Assembly: GCA_023614405.1 (NCBI GenBank)
Contig: JAJUPC010000230.1
Location: forward strand, 1-64,000
DNA: 64,000 nucleotides
Origin: Avena insularis
Taxonomy: Eukaryota > Streptophyta > Magnoliopsida > Poales > Poaceae
Direction of reading: 5' to 3'
Shown: piece by piece, positions 22,290-35,500 of the stretch
Layout: each line of letters begins with the position of its first letter
Position numbering within the stretch: the stretch's first letter is position 1
Notes under the pieces: generated by a model
Database searches by the model: none
Seen by the model: the letters and a program-made list of their open reading frames with translations, nothing else
What the model was told of the DNA's origin: nothing
Position numbers and translations under genes: made by a program

Positions 22290-24903
22290 GAGGGAAGTAA
22301 GATTTGGGGAGTTGCTATCCCGAAACAGATTTTTGTGCTCCACCATAAAAATTCGTGTAAAATCTCTGTAAGTCAGATTGAGCTGTTATTTTCTGAATAA
22401 ATCTCTCAGTATGTTAGCTAACTTTCATTAGTTCAACACTTTTTTATTTGAGCAACAGGAGGTCTTAGGAAAAATCAGTTTCTACCTGCTGGTCTGTTTT
22501 GACAGATTTCTGCTATTATTTGGATTTGCTTCTTATTGATTCCTTTTGGGGTTCTTTTTGAGAAATTGAGCTTTTTGAGGGAATTTCCACAGTGGATTGT
22601 ATTTTTATTAAAAGTTTTTCTGTTCTAAAACTAAACCCCAAAGGTCTATTATCTTTTGAATACACTAATGTTGTTAATGAAGATTGTGTGAAGTTTTGTA
22701 TAAAGAAAAATTTTCAGGTGTATAGAAAGAATGATGTAATGAGATGAAGAATGGACAAAAGCTCAGGCTTGGGGATGACACCCCGTGTCATCACAAGAAA
22801 TATTCAACAGGTACAAGCGTCAAAGCTTGGGGATGCCCAAGGCATCCCCTTCTTCATCAATAAAAATCTCAGGTCTTTCTAGACACTTCGTTTTTATTGT
22901 TTCATGCACTGTTGTGTTGTTCTTGGAGCGTTTTTAGTTTTCTTAGTTTGCTTGAATAAAGTAGTTTGGACCTCCGTTCTCGTTGTGTTGTTTCAAATAA
23001 GTTGATTGGTGTTGGAGAGGAGTAGAAAGTTCTTGCTTGTATAGTACAAGAGGAGCTTGCTTTTACTGTGTCTTAGACTTTATCATGTCATGCTAGATGT
23101 TGTTTTGACCTTATGCTTAGTGATTATTGCTATAGAATGACTTTTTTCAAACAAACAGGATTGCTTAATGTGTCTTGAAGGAATCATGCGTTGTTTTAGC
23201 ATAAAAAAAGCATAGTATTGTGGTATTCTCCTTTGATGCTTTGTTTGGGTTGACTTGGCACATGCTCACACCATGTTATCGCTATGAACAAGTCACCATA
23301 GCCTCTATGATCATTTATTCCTTGACTTGTAGTACCACTTTATGCTTTGATTAGTAATGTTTTGTCGCTCTGTATGATTATGGCCATTATTGCTCTCTTA
23401 GTTGGTCGCTCCCAGTCTTTTGCTAGCCTCCACTTGTATAAGTAAGCTCTACTCATGCATCCAACTCCCAAGAAACCAAGTTATTCCAAAGTGTCCACTA
23501 TAAATTCCTATGCATGTGTGTTACACCATTCCAAGTATATTCTTGTTTTCATCTATCTTCCAATTTAAAAGTATTTTGTTATGTGAAAAATTAGTGATTA
23601 AAACTCTCACGAACTTGACGGCATACTTTATTTTTCTTGCACCTAATAAACTTGAACCATTGTGTCATCTATGCTGTATATGCTTGCACTTATACGTTGA
23701 AATTAGCAGAACCGTGCTGTCACGAGGACCACTTTCAACATTGCACTTGTACATTGTACACAGTTGATATCATGCTCTTTTGTCTATGGATGCCGTCGGT
23801 GTGAAATGAAAGGGGAGCTTGTAAGACCATGGAGTTATGTATGTGTGTTAGAGAAACGCCTGTGTCACTAGCCTAAGCCATGCCTAATCATAGTGGAAAC
23901 TTGCAGCATCACCATAATGAGAAATCTATGAAGCATTCTTCTTATGAAAAAAAAAGATAGAAAAAAGAGATTGAGAAAAAGAATAAAAAAAATATATATG
24001 AAAAAAGAGGAAAGAGAGAAAAAAGCACCATTTTCCCATGGTAAATAAGAATATTGCCGAGATGATCATTCTCTGCCTGCCTTGTCATTTTGATTATGGG
24101 ATAGCTCATGTATCATGTGCAAGGGGTATCCCGTTGGTGGTTCTCTATGATACACATGTACTTACTATGACAAGAACTTGCAAGTAACTAAACTTGAGTA
24201 GCATGAGGAGCGGCCCTCGTATTCAAGGGACATGAGATTGCCAACTTATATTTTGACAAGCATATACTCCATAGTTTGTTTACTTTAACCTTAATCACTT
24301 CAAGATGCTTATGATAGGGGCAATGAGGGCTGAAAGTTAACAAGTACCATGATTTTGGAAGCTCTTTATGAAACTTGAAATCCCTGCTTTCCTTTATGAA
24401 GGGTCTTTTTTCCACCATTATATTGAGTCTCCACCTTCTATCCTTAGGCACCAGTTAAGAGAGCATAGTTGCCATTCTTAGTTTTATGTGCATTGTCCCA
24501 AAACTTATTGATTGATGCATACTGTTGATATTGTTTGCTCTTGTGCTATTTGTATCTAGTCACTCTTATGAACTTTGAAGGTGTCCTATGCATCTATTTG
24601 CTACTCCATGAGGGACAAGCTGAATGACACTATGCCATATTTTCTATATGTAAAATAAATAAACGTTTTTCAATGCATGTTATTCATGAATCTTTGTTTA
24701 TAACCTTTCATGTTGCATGCATAGTTACTTTGTCTTACTGTTAGAACTCAATCTTTCATGCTCATGTTTAGAGTTCTTTGATTCCAGCTTTCAATGCTTG
24801 CAAATGGTTTGATCTTGATTTTGATGGTGCATGTCACCTAAAAATTTATTCTTTTTATCACTTACCTACTCGAGGACGAGCAGGAGTTAAGCTTGAGGAT
24901 GCT
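22290..24903 (+). mobile_element. 3' non-coding internal region of a gypsy-type element
   Basis: There are no coding domains. The sequence resembles the long untranslated stretch between pol and the 3' LTR in several Triticeae gypsy families: CAAAGCTTGGGGATGCCC near 22821, CTTGGAGCG near 22922, an A/GA-rich low-complexity block at 23945-24025, and CGAGGACGAGCAGGAGTTAA then GCTTGAGGATGC just before the LTR. The exact left boundary with the RGG pseudogene (22241-22290) is uncertain. Assignment rests on memory of the families, without a search. Confidence 0.65.
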
Positions 24904-27298
24904 TGATACGTCGGAAATGTATCTATAATTTTTGATGTTCCATGCTTGTTTAGTATCTACTTTGATTTGCTTTGTCTACACTTTGAGGTGTTTTTATATG
25001 TTTTCTAGACTAACTTATTAACAAGATGACATAGTGATAGTTGTCTATTTTCTTTTGTTTTTGGTTCCAGAAAAGGCAGAAAATCAATATTCTTGGAATT
25101 GGACGGGACAAAAGCCAAAATCAATATTTTACCGTGGGGAACACGGAGCCATAATACGAGACGGAGGAGAGCCACTAGGAGGCCACACCCACGGCATGGC
25201 CTTGCTAACCCTAGCCTGCTGCCTGCCTCGCCTCTTCGCCTATAAAGACCCCCTATACCAAAACCCTAAGTACCCGATCAATCTTCCACGAAACAGTCCG
25301 TAGCCGCCATCATCATCCCTAGATTGGGGGATATGAAGCTCTTCCCGGCACCCTGCCGGAGGGGAGATCATCCCGAAGACCTTCTTCTTCATCATGCCAG
25401 CCTCCGGTATGAAGCGTGAGTAGTTCCACCTTGGACTATGGGTCCATGTAGTAGCTAGATGGTTGTATCTCCTCCTTTGTGCTACCGTGTTTAGATCTTG
25501 TGAGCTCTGTTCATGATCAAGATCATCTATTTGTAATCATGCATGTTGTGTTTGTGGGGATCCGATGAATATTGAGATTACTATGTCAGATTGATTAATG
25601 ATTTTGTCTTATTGACTCTACCATGTCTGTGTTGTTTGTGATCTTGCATGCTCTCAGTTTCTAGTAGCTATCTTGGCCAAGTAGATGCTAGTGACTGCAA
25701 GAGGGGGTATTTATGCTCGATAGTGGGTTCATGCCTCTATTTAATCTAAGGGAAGTGAAAAAAATCTCTAAGGTTGTAGATGTGCTGTTGCTACTAGGAA
25801 GAAAACAACGGTCTCTTGTTCATGGAACAAGTGGATTGTTTACCTTACACACTTTGCTTAAAGAAGTTATCTGTTGCTTGCAACTTAATACTGTAGGAAG
25901 TTCGGATGATAACCTGAAGGTGGATTACTAGTCAGATATGCAGTTGGATGGCGGTCTATGTATCTTGTTGTATTGCCCAATCGAATCTCATAGGATCATG
26001 AATGTCTAGTATTGCATTGTCATGCCTTGCTCAGTCTTATCAAATGCCCTGCTGTAATTTGTTATCCAGCATGCCATGTTTGTTTATCTTAAGGAGAACA
26101 CCTCTAGTGAACTATGGACCCCGGTCCAATATTTACCATTGATACATCTTCCACTGCTACTGTTTACTTTCTGCAAACCACCATTACCTTCCACACCATA
26201 TAGTTAACCCTTTGTTTTCAGCAAATTGGTGAGATTGTCAATCTCACTATTTGTTGGGGCAAAGTCTTGAGTTTGTGTTGTGCAGGTTTCCAAGTTGCTA
26301 GCGACACCTTTGAGTTGTTTCCTTCCTCCTACTAGTTCGATAACCTTGGTTTCTTACTGAGGGAAGACTTGCTGCTGTGCTCATCACACCTTCCTCTTGG
26401 GGACTCCCAACGAAGCTCTACATTGATCTGAGCCACCATCAAAGCTCATCTCCATCATCGTCTACTGCAAGATCCCATCACCCCCACTGTAATATCTTGG
26501 CAAACATGATGTATGATGTAATATATTATTTTCCCATGATCTATTGTATGACTATGTTGATGTTTGAGTAGTGATTTTTTATGGAAATTGTGATCTAATG
26601 TGTTTTGGTTGCATACAAATATATGTTATCTTCTATGATAATCTTGATGCACTAACATATGAGTGCACACATATGTTGGGGGGTGTACAAGGTTATCACT
26701 GTTGCATGTTGATAGGATGAGGGATAGACGGAGTTTGATAGAAGCCAAATCCCAAGTCTTAGAAATATATGTAGTATTAATTCATGGTTAATCAACAGAG
26801 GTATTATCATGGAGACTTTAGATATAAATGCGGTGGTTGGACTTTATGTACTAATATTCTCTTGTTTGTTCTTAATTGGCCTTGGGATCAATCACTAGTG
26901 GTGTATTTGCTCATATCTATGGCTACAACTAGTTATGACTCCTCCTAGAAGAAACAATAAAAATACTATATATGTGCTTCACTAATTGTGACAACCAAAT
27001 GAATGAAATAGCAATTTGCCCAAACATGTGCTCCCATAGATTATCCACATCCACTCCACTAGCTCCACTTCATTTGCATTATTTTACTTATAGTATTTAT
27101 TTTAACTACTTTATTATTTTCTAGTTAATACCAAAAAACAACCACACACACTTTAGATCCTAGCTTTGCATAGAAGGCCATATAAGTGGGTTATAGAGCT
27201 TTAGAGAATAGATAGTTTACCTTCATCTCCTCGTGGGTTCGACACTCAAATACTTATCGAAATGTACTACGGTGATCTCCCGCACTTAGGGGTTATCA
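24904..27298 (+). mobile_element. gypsy-type LTR (3' LTR of a truncated element)
   Basis: The repeat is about 2.4 kb, from TGATACGTCGGAAATGTATC to CTTAGGGGTTATCA. A TATA box (TATAAAG) lies at 25241. The end (CTCCTCGTGGGTTCGACACT near 27228, then ACTACGGTGATC and TTATCA) is a common wheat/barley gypsy LTR end, also present as a fragment at 17001-17087. No primer site or coding domain follows, so the element is 5'-truncated. The open frames inside are not genes. Confidence 0.7.
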
Positions 27299-27481
27299 GT
27301 GTCTAACTTCTCATCCGATTCACGGGGTGAAACTATTTGACGAGGTTGTTTACATGGGACCATGGTACAGTCATGTGGTATGGTCATATGTGACCATACC
27401 AGTTCTCGCTATACTTGTAGAAGGTCTCGTTTCATTTCTTTTTTCTCCTAGGTGCATGTATATTTGTATAGAAAGCATTAT

Positions 27482-27660
27482 AGCTTCCAATCAATATATT
27501 TGTGCCAAAAAATGGTAGCCTTAATTGTTTTTTCCATCAACCTCCTTAAATTTGGGATGCTGGTGAAATTATGGCTTCCAATCAACATGGTTGTGCCCAA
27601 AATGGTATGTTTAATTGTTTTTTCCATTAACCTCTTTGAATTTGGGATCCTGGTAAAACC
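27482..27660. repeat. two tandem copies of a ~91-bp unit
   Basis: The units start AGCTTCCAATCAATA (27482) and GGCTTCCAATCAACA (27573). They share ATTGTTTTTTCCAT and AATTTGGGAT, with about 85% identity by eye. They lie beside the LINE remnant and have no known role. Confidence 0.8.
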
Positions 27661-27839
27661 AACATAAAGGTGCACGAGAACGATAAAATACTAACACTAT
27701 TACTAAAAACACAAGACAAACACACTCACCAATGGTTGGCCTTTGCTCTCCCATGCAACATGAATTGCTCGGTGAACTCCACCCTTGATCTAGGGATAAA
27801 ATTCATATTAAACAATATCTTGTCTCATATTAGATATAC

Positions 27840-28640
27840 CTAGCCGCAACATGATAACTGTAAAATGATACAACATGCATCTTTAGCCATCGCACAGTTG
27901 GCATATAATTTAGAACCCAACCTGTTTGTAGAAACCAATTGGACAACTGACTGGATCTGTTCTCTAAAACATAGCCACAACTTTTCATGATCTAGAGATA
28001 AATTAGCAAGCCACATGTTTATCATACTCAATTCTCTTACATTAGGATTAAGTATAAAACGGTGCAAAGTTCTACAAATGATTTCCATGTTGTTTTCCAA
28101 TGACCATTAAACATAATCTTCATTATCAGTTAAAATCACACTGCTTAACGAGAAGTTTGGATCATTCCATCCAGTTACCTCCGAGGGGCCAAAAGTCCTA
28201 GAAAAGATGAAAGTAGTCTACCGATACTAGGTAATTTTATATGTTGTTTCCATTTGTTGATTGCATCAAGCACATATAGAAGAAAACAAGGTTTAAGAGC
28301 ATGATTTTCCAAAATTGAGAACTTCTCGAAACCCTTCCAAACATCATGACTCAGCATGATTTGCTTGTCATTTCCAATGCAGTAATTTAATCTTAAGCCA
28401 AAGTTTAACTTTCTAGAGATTTTCCAAAATTGAGAACTTCTCGAACTATCTAACTGATAGGCAACATCACCCACGTAATTATAAATTTGTAGATCCATTT
28501 CCTCAATAAAAAATATATTTTTATTTCTACAGAAAGACCCATTCCTCCAAATTCTCTTGCCTTATGCAATGTTCCCAGATAAACCATGGCCCCTACTCCA
28601 TCCGAGAAGAATCTAGCCCTTGACATATCCATTGTCTTAT
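27840..28640 (-). pseudogene. LINE ORF2 fragment
   Basis: Three minus-strand fragments in different frames match the end of LINE reverse transcriptase: MSRARFFSDGVGA then REFGGMGL (28450-28632), SSQFWKISRKL...IGNDKQIMLSHDVWKG (28175-28498), and a poorly kept stretch at 27840-28100. Compared with intact LINEs (RARFFWDG, RPKDFGGLG, VGNG...FWHDVW) the key Trp residues are lost. It is a decayed insertion without visible ends. Confidence 0.65.
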
Positions 28641-28728
28641 GGTCATTTTTTCTTGCACATAAACAACATTTTATGTATTTAGCAAGGACCTTGTCACATT
28701 TTGTTCCTGGCTTTCTGATAGTTTTCTA

Positions 28729-28905
28729 TCCCCTCCGTCTAGAAATAACTAACTTGAGTTTATCTAGATTTGAATGTATCTAAACGCATTTTAGTGTATA
28801 GATAGTACTATCTCGGTTCCAAACTATAAGATATTCTAACAGGCTAAACTAACCTAGGAAAACATCTTATCTTATATTTAAGACCAGGGGTAGTAAATCT
28901 TAGAG
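28729..28905. mobile_element. two degenerate Stowaway-type MITE remnants
   Basis: 28729-28805 looks like a left half (CCCCTCCGTCTAGAAATAAC ... TTTTAGTGTATAG) without its partner. It is followed directly by a second degenerate one, from CTATCTCGGTTCCAAACTAT to TTTAAGACCAGGGGTAG. Confidence 0.5.
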
Positions 28906-29042
28906 GATCAACGTACTAATGGAATTTGTCCGTGAAGCTTTGCAAATAGACATGCAAAATGTCCTTAAAAAAAATTAGACAGGCAAAATAAAACCAAAAT
29001 CTCATAAGAATAAAAAAGTTTTTGCTTAGCGGGCTCATCATA

Positions 29043-31636
29043 TAGGCCGTTCACTTCTTAGGTCCATACACAAAGAACCCATACACCCCAGGCCGACACC
29101 AGTGTCCGAAGCCCACGAGTGCTCAGGCAAAACCTCACCACAAATGACCAAAACAGCCCCACTCCAGCAGTCGCCGAACCTCCGTCCGCACGTAATTACC
29201 GCGCACATCCAGCCCCAGTTCCGTCATTTCGCGGGGCCCCGGGTCCGGAAATAGAAACCGCACTGCGCTATCACACTTCACACGCAGCTTCAGCAGCAGA
29301 CAGCGCCTCCCACCTCAGAGCAGAGCCCAGCGGAGCTTGTTGGCGGCGGCTAGGGTTTTACTACAGCCTCTCCCCCAGCTCACTCCAAAGCCCTAACCCC
29401 TCCCACCCCTCCCTACTTCCATGCTGGCCTCATGCTAGATTTGCTCTCTCCGGGATTTAGTTTAGGGTTCAGGACCGCGGTTGGTGCGGCGGCGGCGGGA
29501 ATCATGTCCAACCAGTTCGATCTCCTCGGGGACGTCGACAGCGACGACCACGCGCAGCTCATCGCCGCCGCAGAGAAGAAGGCGGCCGCCGCAGTCAAGC
29601 CGGCGCCGGCCGCGGCCAAGCCGGCCGCCAAGCTGCCCACCAAGCCCCCGCCGCCCGGCCAAGCCGGTGAGCTCTCTTTTCCCTTTGCTTTCGATGACTC
29701 CCTTCATCTAGTACCGATGCGCCTGTCTGGTTATTGGATGGATCTCTGGATGGGTATGCAACGCGCAAATTTTAATATGCTACGAACTGCTGCTCATTTG
29801 GTACTCTGCGATGCGTTGCTCTGCTTGCAGTGGAGGACGGGAGGAGCTTCCGGGACGGGGCCGGGCGCGGGAGGGGCGGCCGCGGAGGCAGGACCGGCCC
29901 GAGGCGGGACTATGGCGACGCGAACGCCAACGGCTTCGAGCGCGGGTACGGCGGTGGCAGTGGATTTGGGGGCGGCAGACTGGACCGTGGCGGTGAGGAC
30001 GGCGAGGGCAGGGTCCGGGGGCCGCACCAGCCATACCGCGGAGGAGGCGGTGGCCGCCGCGGCGGGTACACCGAAGGGCAGACCACGGAGGAGTACAGCT
30101 GTCCCCACCGGTCCTACGAGCGCCACAGCGGCACTGGTCGGGGCTACGGGATGAAGCGCGACGGGGCTGGTCGTGGCAACTGGGGAACTGCGACTGATGA
30201 AGGACTTCCGCAGTTAAGATTGGCCATGTTTGAAGCTTTGGTTCCATAACCCGTGTCGATTCTGTCATGTATAGAGTCTGACGCTTTGTATGGTGTGGTT
30301 GATGATCAGGGAAGCTGTGGAGGCTGTTAACACTGAAGAGACTGCTGCTGTGACTGAGGATGAGAAGAAGCCTGAAGATGCACCACAGACCGAGGCTGCT
30401 GAGAAGGTCAAGGAAGGTGCTGAGAATGAAGAGGAAGAGAAGGAGGCTGAGGAGGATAAGGTACATTTCTTGAATTCACTGTTATCGATTCTTTGAATCG
30501 TGTATTGGCGTGCTTATTTAGTATTGGTGACAAGGGTGGTGATTGCAACTATCTTGCTGGACTGGACATACATACCGGATAGTATCATGTTTTGCAAGCT
30601 TGGTATTGTGTATGCTATTCTAGGGATGTAATGCAGTACCTCAACCAGTCTAGATGCTTGCTGTACACCTGCTTGCCTAATAGTGACTCCTTTTGTCACA
30701 GTACTAAAATGGTTTAAAATTGTTGACCACTTAAAAAGGCTTACCTTTCTTTATAAGGAATACTGAAATATGGCTGTCAGTGCTCTCACGAATGGGTTGC
30801 CAGTGCTTAGTTTTACCTAGTCAATAGTTGGTTCCTACAAAAGCATCCATTATTTGTTGTTAGGGTAATAGCTTTCCCCTGGAGTTTCTGGATTTCTGTT
30901 ATTTAGTTGATCTATTTGAGTGCGGTTTGCACTGTTGTTTGTGGTCCAGGTTAGCTTTGAGATATTCATGGGGTTGTATTGTAATGATGGTGAATATTCA
31001 CTTATAGTGCCAGTATCCCGCCACACCTCTTCCTGGGGTTCATTTATGTTTTGACATATTCAAACGTTATGCTTCTGTATTGCTGTCTGTGTATGTTCTG
31101 CTCTTTTATTGGTACTTCTACATGTTCCAGCTATCTCATTACAAGTTTGAATACGTTGCCTGTGGCATGCTTGCACTTTCTTATTTTTCCACATCTAATG
31201 TTTGCTTGCTGAGTGCAATTCACTGTTTCACATTCCATGTTATCATCCAAGTTCTATTAAATTTGTCATTGAAATAACATGTACTCTGGCCACCATTATG
31301 CAGGAGATGACCTTGGAGGAATATGAGAAAGTATTGGAGGAGAAGCGGAAAGCTTTGCTCGCACTAAAGGCTGAGGAGAGGAAAGTTGAAGTTGACAAGG
31401 AGCTGCAGTCCATGCAACAGCTGTCAGTTAAGAAGGACGCTGATGAAGTATTCATCAAGCTGGTAAGTTTTACATTTTGTGGTCTTTCTTCTGCCTGTGG
31501 TTATATCGATGTTAAAATTTCCAGTCAACCCCTGGTGCAGGGCGCTGACAAGGACTTGAAGAAGAAAGAAATTTCAGAAAGAGAGGAGCGTGCCAAGAAG
31601 GTACCCTGCACATTTCTATTTGTCTTCTCTGATTTG
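29043..31636 (+). repeat. segmental duplication, copy 2 (RGG-protein locus)
   Basis: This is the partner of 19480-22240. It includes about 450 bp of upstream sequence and all introns, so the copy was made as genomic DNA, not from an mRNA. Confidence 0.93.
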
Positions 31637-31912
31637 ATCAGAATACCTGCTCTATCTTCTGAACTTATATATCCGAGTCTTCTGACTGTTGTGTCTTTCT
31701 TTCTTTCCTGCATGAAGTCCCTCAGCATCAATGAGTTCCTGAAGCCAGCTGAAGGCGAGAGGTACAACGGCCCTGGTGGCCGGGGCCGCGGCCGTGGCCT
31801 CAGGGGACGTGGTGAGGCACGTGGCGGTTACAATGGCGGTGGTGGCCGGCGACAAGCTCCTGCTCCAGCGATCGGTGACCAGGCTGAGTTTCCGACGCTA
31901 GGTGGGAAGTGA
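29504..31912 (+). CDS. RGG-repeat nuclear/cytoplasmic RNA-binding protein (Stm1/HABP4 family)
   Basis: The six exons are 29504-29666, 29831-30212, 30310-30460, 31304-31462, 31541-31600 and 31718-31912. All phases join and give 369 residues. The N terminus (MSNQFDLLGD, then an Ala/Lys/Pro-rich stretch) is typical of plant RGGA-like proteins with an Stm1 N-terminal region. Residues about 60-75 form an RGG box (RGRGGRGG). A Gly-rich part and acidic stretch follow (residues ~183-232, many Glu), then the HABP4/PAI-RBP1 region (EMTLEEYEKVLEEKRKAL, residues 233-305). A second RGG box lies at about 323-345 and the end is EFPTLGGK. Relatives bind mRNA and ribosomes and act in stress responses. The exon 2 donor is GTTAAG in both copies, an unusual but usable GT site. 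The start is the first ATG and matches the pseudogene. It appears intact. Confidence 0.93.
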
Positions 31913-32548
31913 AGGGGTCCATTGTCCTGTGCCCTGATCCAACTAGGAGCAGCTCGGTTTACTCCTGAATTGTGTCCTTGTTGAGTTCTCAGTACTCAGT
32001 AGTGTGTTGTTGTTTCACCCGTTTCGTCGTGTCGAAGACTGTGTCCCGTGTATACCTGAGGTGCACCCACCTAACCACCTCCAGTGTCTTGTTTTCCTAA
32101 GTTAGCAGCAGCTTACTCTGTTTTTTTATAGGACAACATCATGTATGAGATGCTTTTCTGGTGCACTTTTGTCTGTGCTTGGTTCAGTGGTTTTGCTCAG
32201 CTGAGAATTAATTCATGTTCTTTTTTACCTGTTTTATTATGCACACTTCCTCTGGAGAATCGTTCTGGAACGGCAAGGCAGCTGATGGAGTGATGGTTTT
32301 TCAAAGGCTGCACTAAGCCAGGAACTTGTAGCTAAATCATGACAAAAAATGGTCTCAGTTCATGCACGAAAACAAGCTCTCTCCAAGACCCAGATTGCAG
32401 AATAATGTAAAGCCAATTTACTATGCTTTCTACTCCACTACTATCAACAGGAAATTACAAGCCATATCAAAAAAAAAAACAGGAAATTACAAGCAAAAAA
32501 TTATATCTCAGTTACATGGTTACACAGAGGTAAAGACGATCACACATT
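31913..32548. other. 3' flank between convergent genes
   Basis: This is the 3' UTR and flank of the RGG-protein gene and, on the other strand, of the kinase gene. The genes converge with about 640 bp between stops. No separate gene is seen; the frame at 32362-32841 runs antisense to kinase exon 9. Confidence 0.7.
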
Positions 32549-35500
32549 TCATCTTGGCTTGCTGCAATCTGCAGCCGAAGGATACCAGAACCTGTCAGAC
32601 AACTCCTGCCTGTCTGAATCCCAGGCACTCCTCAGGGTCTCGTAGGAGCGATTCACCTCGCCCACATTCTCCGGCTGAACCAGACTGCTCTGCTCCTGAC
32701 AGTGCTGCCGGTCGCTCATCATCCGCCGGCTCATGCTCCCGGCGTCGCTGCTCGGGGCGGAGATGCAGCCGGACTCCACCACCATGTCGCCCTCCAGTAT
32801 GCGGAGGACCTGCCAGTCAGAAGATGCAGGAAGAAGGGTAAGCATACATAAAAGATAGTTCCTGGTAAGAGCTGCAGATGTCGAAATGTTTGTGTAAAAT
32901 TTGACTGACATGGGACATGCGCGGCCTCGAAAGGGGGTCACGCCGTATGCACAGGTTGGCTGCGTGCAGCATGCAGTAGACCTCGTTCTCGCAGAAGCGG
33001 TCCTCGAGGCGTGGGTCGATGAGATCGTCGAGCGCGTGGTCTTCCAGTAAAGGCCGGGCCTGTTGCAAATATAAGGGAATAGGGTTGGTGCCATAGCATG
33101 CAGTACAGTGATCAAAACCATCAAAACATAAATTATCAGTGTAGCTTTCAGTTCGTGACCGTGGTTGATCATGAATTATAGTAGAGAAATATCAATCAGT
33201 TCCAGGTTAGCTGACTGCAGAAACAACATTCTTTCTGCCTGTTAGTCGATTGCGTAAACAGCGTTACTTTCTTATATTTTTCATGAACTTCAGTTAGTGA
33301 AAACTATCACTGCTGACTTGGTCGCATTCATGCCACTATGATAGGTTCTTATGGCACCATCACTAACCAGCAAAACAGAAGTCTACAAAGGAAATTATGA
33401 CAGTACTAATTAACATATTGTTCGGTGAACTCACCCATTCGGTCAGGAATTGTTGGCCCTTTGGTCTGTTAATGTCGACAGCCTTGCGTCCAGTGACAAG
33501 TTCCACTAGAACAACGCCAAACGAGTAGACATCGGCCTTCTCAGTTATTTGCCCGCTCTGAGCATATTCAGGTGCCAGATAACTGCGTAATGAAAAACGA
33601 GGCTCAGGTTTGCCAAAGTTACAAGGTAGACGTGATCAAGCATAGAAAAGTGCATATCTGATCACTTACCCGAATGTTCCAATGACTCTTGTTTCAACAC
33701 CCATGTCTCCATCAGGTTGCCATCTAGCCAAGCCAAAGTCACCGACCTGTCACACCATTGTGAATAAACTTCAACCTCATCATTCAATGACAGTCCATAC
33801 TTAACCCAGTAACTTGTATGGGAAGAAAATTATGTCACACTTCAAAGCAAAATAAACCTACCAGCTTTCATGAATAAGATAAGGAAATTACAATGGATCA
33901 AAGACAAACTGGATGCTTATTTAGCACAGAGCTTAGCACATGGTTAATAAGGTCCAACATAACCTAGGTATGCCGTTAGTGCTAGTAGTGGTCATTTTTT
34001 CTCAAAGGGAAGTAAATTCAATGCATGGCAGTGACTAGTCCACATTGCAAAAAAGGTAGATGATCATACCAGTGGCTCAAAATCATGTGTGACAAGGATG
34101 TTGTTTGGTCTCATATCACGATGGATTATGCAACCAACTCTGCATTCTTCATGGAGGTACCGCAGTCCTCTGGCGGCTCCAACTGCAATCTTTTGTCTGG
34201 CAGCCCACCCTAATGTCTCTCTGTTACGGCCTAATACAGTGCAACCAATTAGTTTAGCAAGGCTATACTTATTAACTCAAAGAACTGCACATAAAGATGT
34301 GTATCCAGTGATCTGTTGCATCAAGAAATCAATGCAAGAATAATCACAGTAGAAACCAATGCTTTTATCTCTAAGAAAATTGTCATATTTGAGTTTGCAG
34401 GATTTTTTTTTTAGATCAACAGGGATTCATCCCCGGTTCCATTTCAAGAAATGAAACCAACACCAGCCAGCACTTCAGGTTCAGATACAATCAACGACTA
34501 AAAACAGGAAAGCAAACTAGATGCTAAACAAAAGCTACTATTTTCCGGCACCCAGAAGGGGAGACCCAGAAAACACAAAAGCGAGCAAGGAAACTAGTCT
34601 CAGAACGGTAGGATTACATTCAGAACAGAGGGAGACGAGGGAGAACAGGCTAAGCAACAAAAACTCTGACTCAAATAACCACGTGGACCTCATCATAAAG
34701 ATTGAATGTAGCTTACCATAAAGATGTGTATCCAGTGATCTGTTGCAAATGTACTCGTAAACTAGCAACCGCCTCTTGTCTTCAACACAAAACCCAATCA
34801 GCATCACAACATTGCGGTGCTGTGCACAGCTCAGAACCTCCACCTCCGAGCAAAACTCAACATCGCCTTGGGAGCTAGCAAGTTTGTATTGCTTAACAGC
34901 AATTGCCTGGCCATCAGGCAGCACCCCTCTGTGGACAGACCCAAACCCACCCTCAGCCAAGAAATTTGCTCTGGAGAAGCCACCGGTTGCATATTCCAGT
35001 TCTGCATAGCTGAACCACCGTGGAGGTTTTCCAACCACAGGCGCCTTGTGCTGACATATCGAGCACAAAGGCGGCGGCCCGGGCGGAGCGCTCCTCGACA
35101 GCGAGACGACATCTCTCACATTTCCTCTGAAGTTCAAGTCAGACCTGCTTCTGACTGCGCTAATTTCAGTCAGTAGGTCCAGCTTGGAGATCTTCTCGAG
35201 CAAGGCGTCCGCCGTAGGGGTTCTCCTAGCTTTAGGACGGTTGGGTACTAGTCTGGGGGTTGCAGGTCTCTGCAGAATATCCGCCATCCATGGTTGAAGT
35301 GACGAGGCCACCTGAGGTGTTGCTGTTAATGTTTCACTCTCAGAATCAGGTATGTTGACATCCAAATGCTGCATATTATCATGGTCTGCTTCTTTCTTCA
35401 GAGAGCTGTTTGTTTCTGAAACACAAAGTGGAGAAGTGGCAGGGTCTGAGCTTGCGACAGAGGATGCTCCGGTATCGCCTCTTTCTTCTTTCTTCAGAGA

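Noticed and set aside
23945..24025. A/GA-rich block as a possible functional repeat
   Set aside because: Common low-complexity stretch of gypsy untranslated regions.
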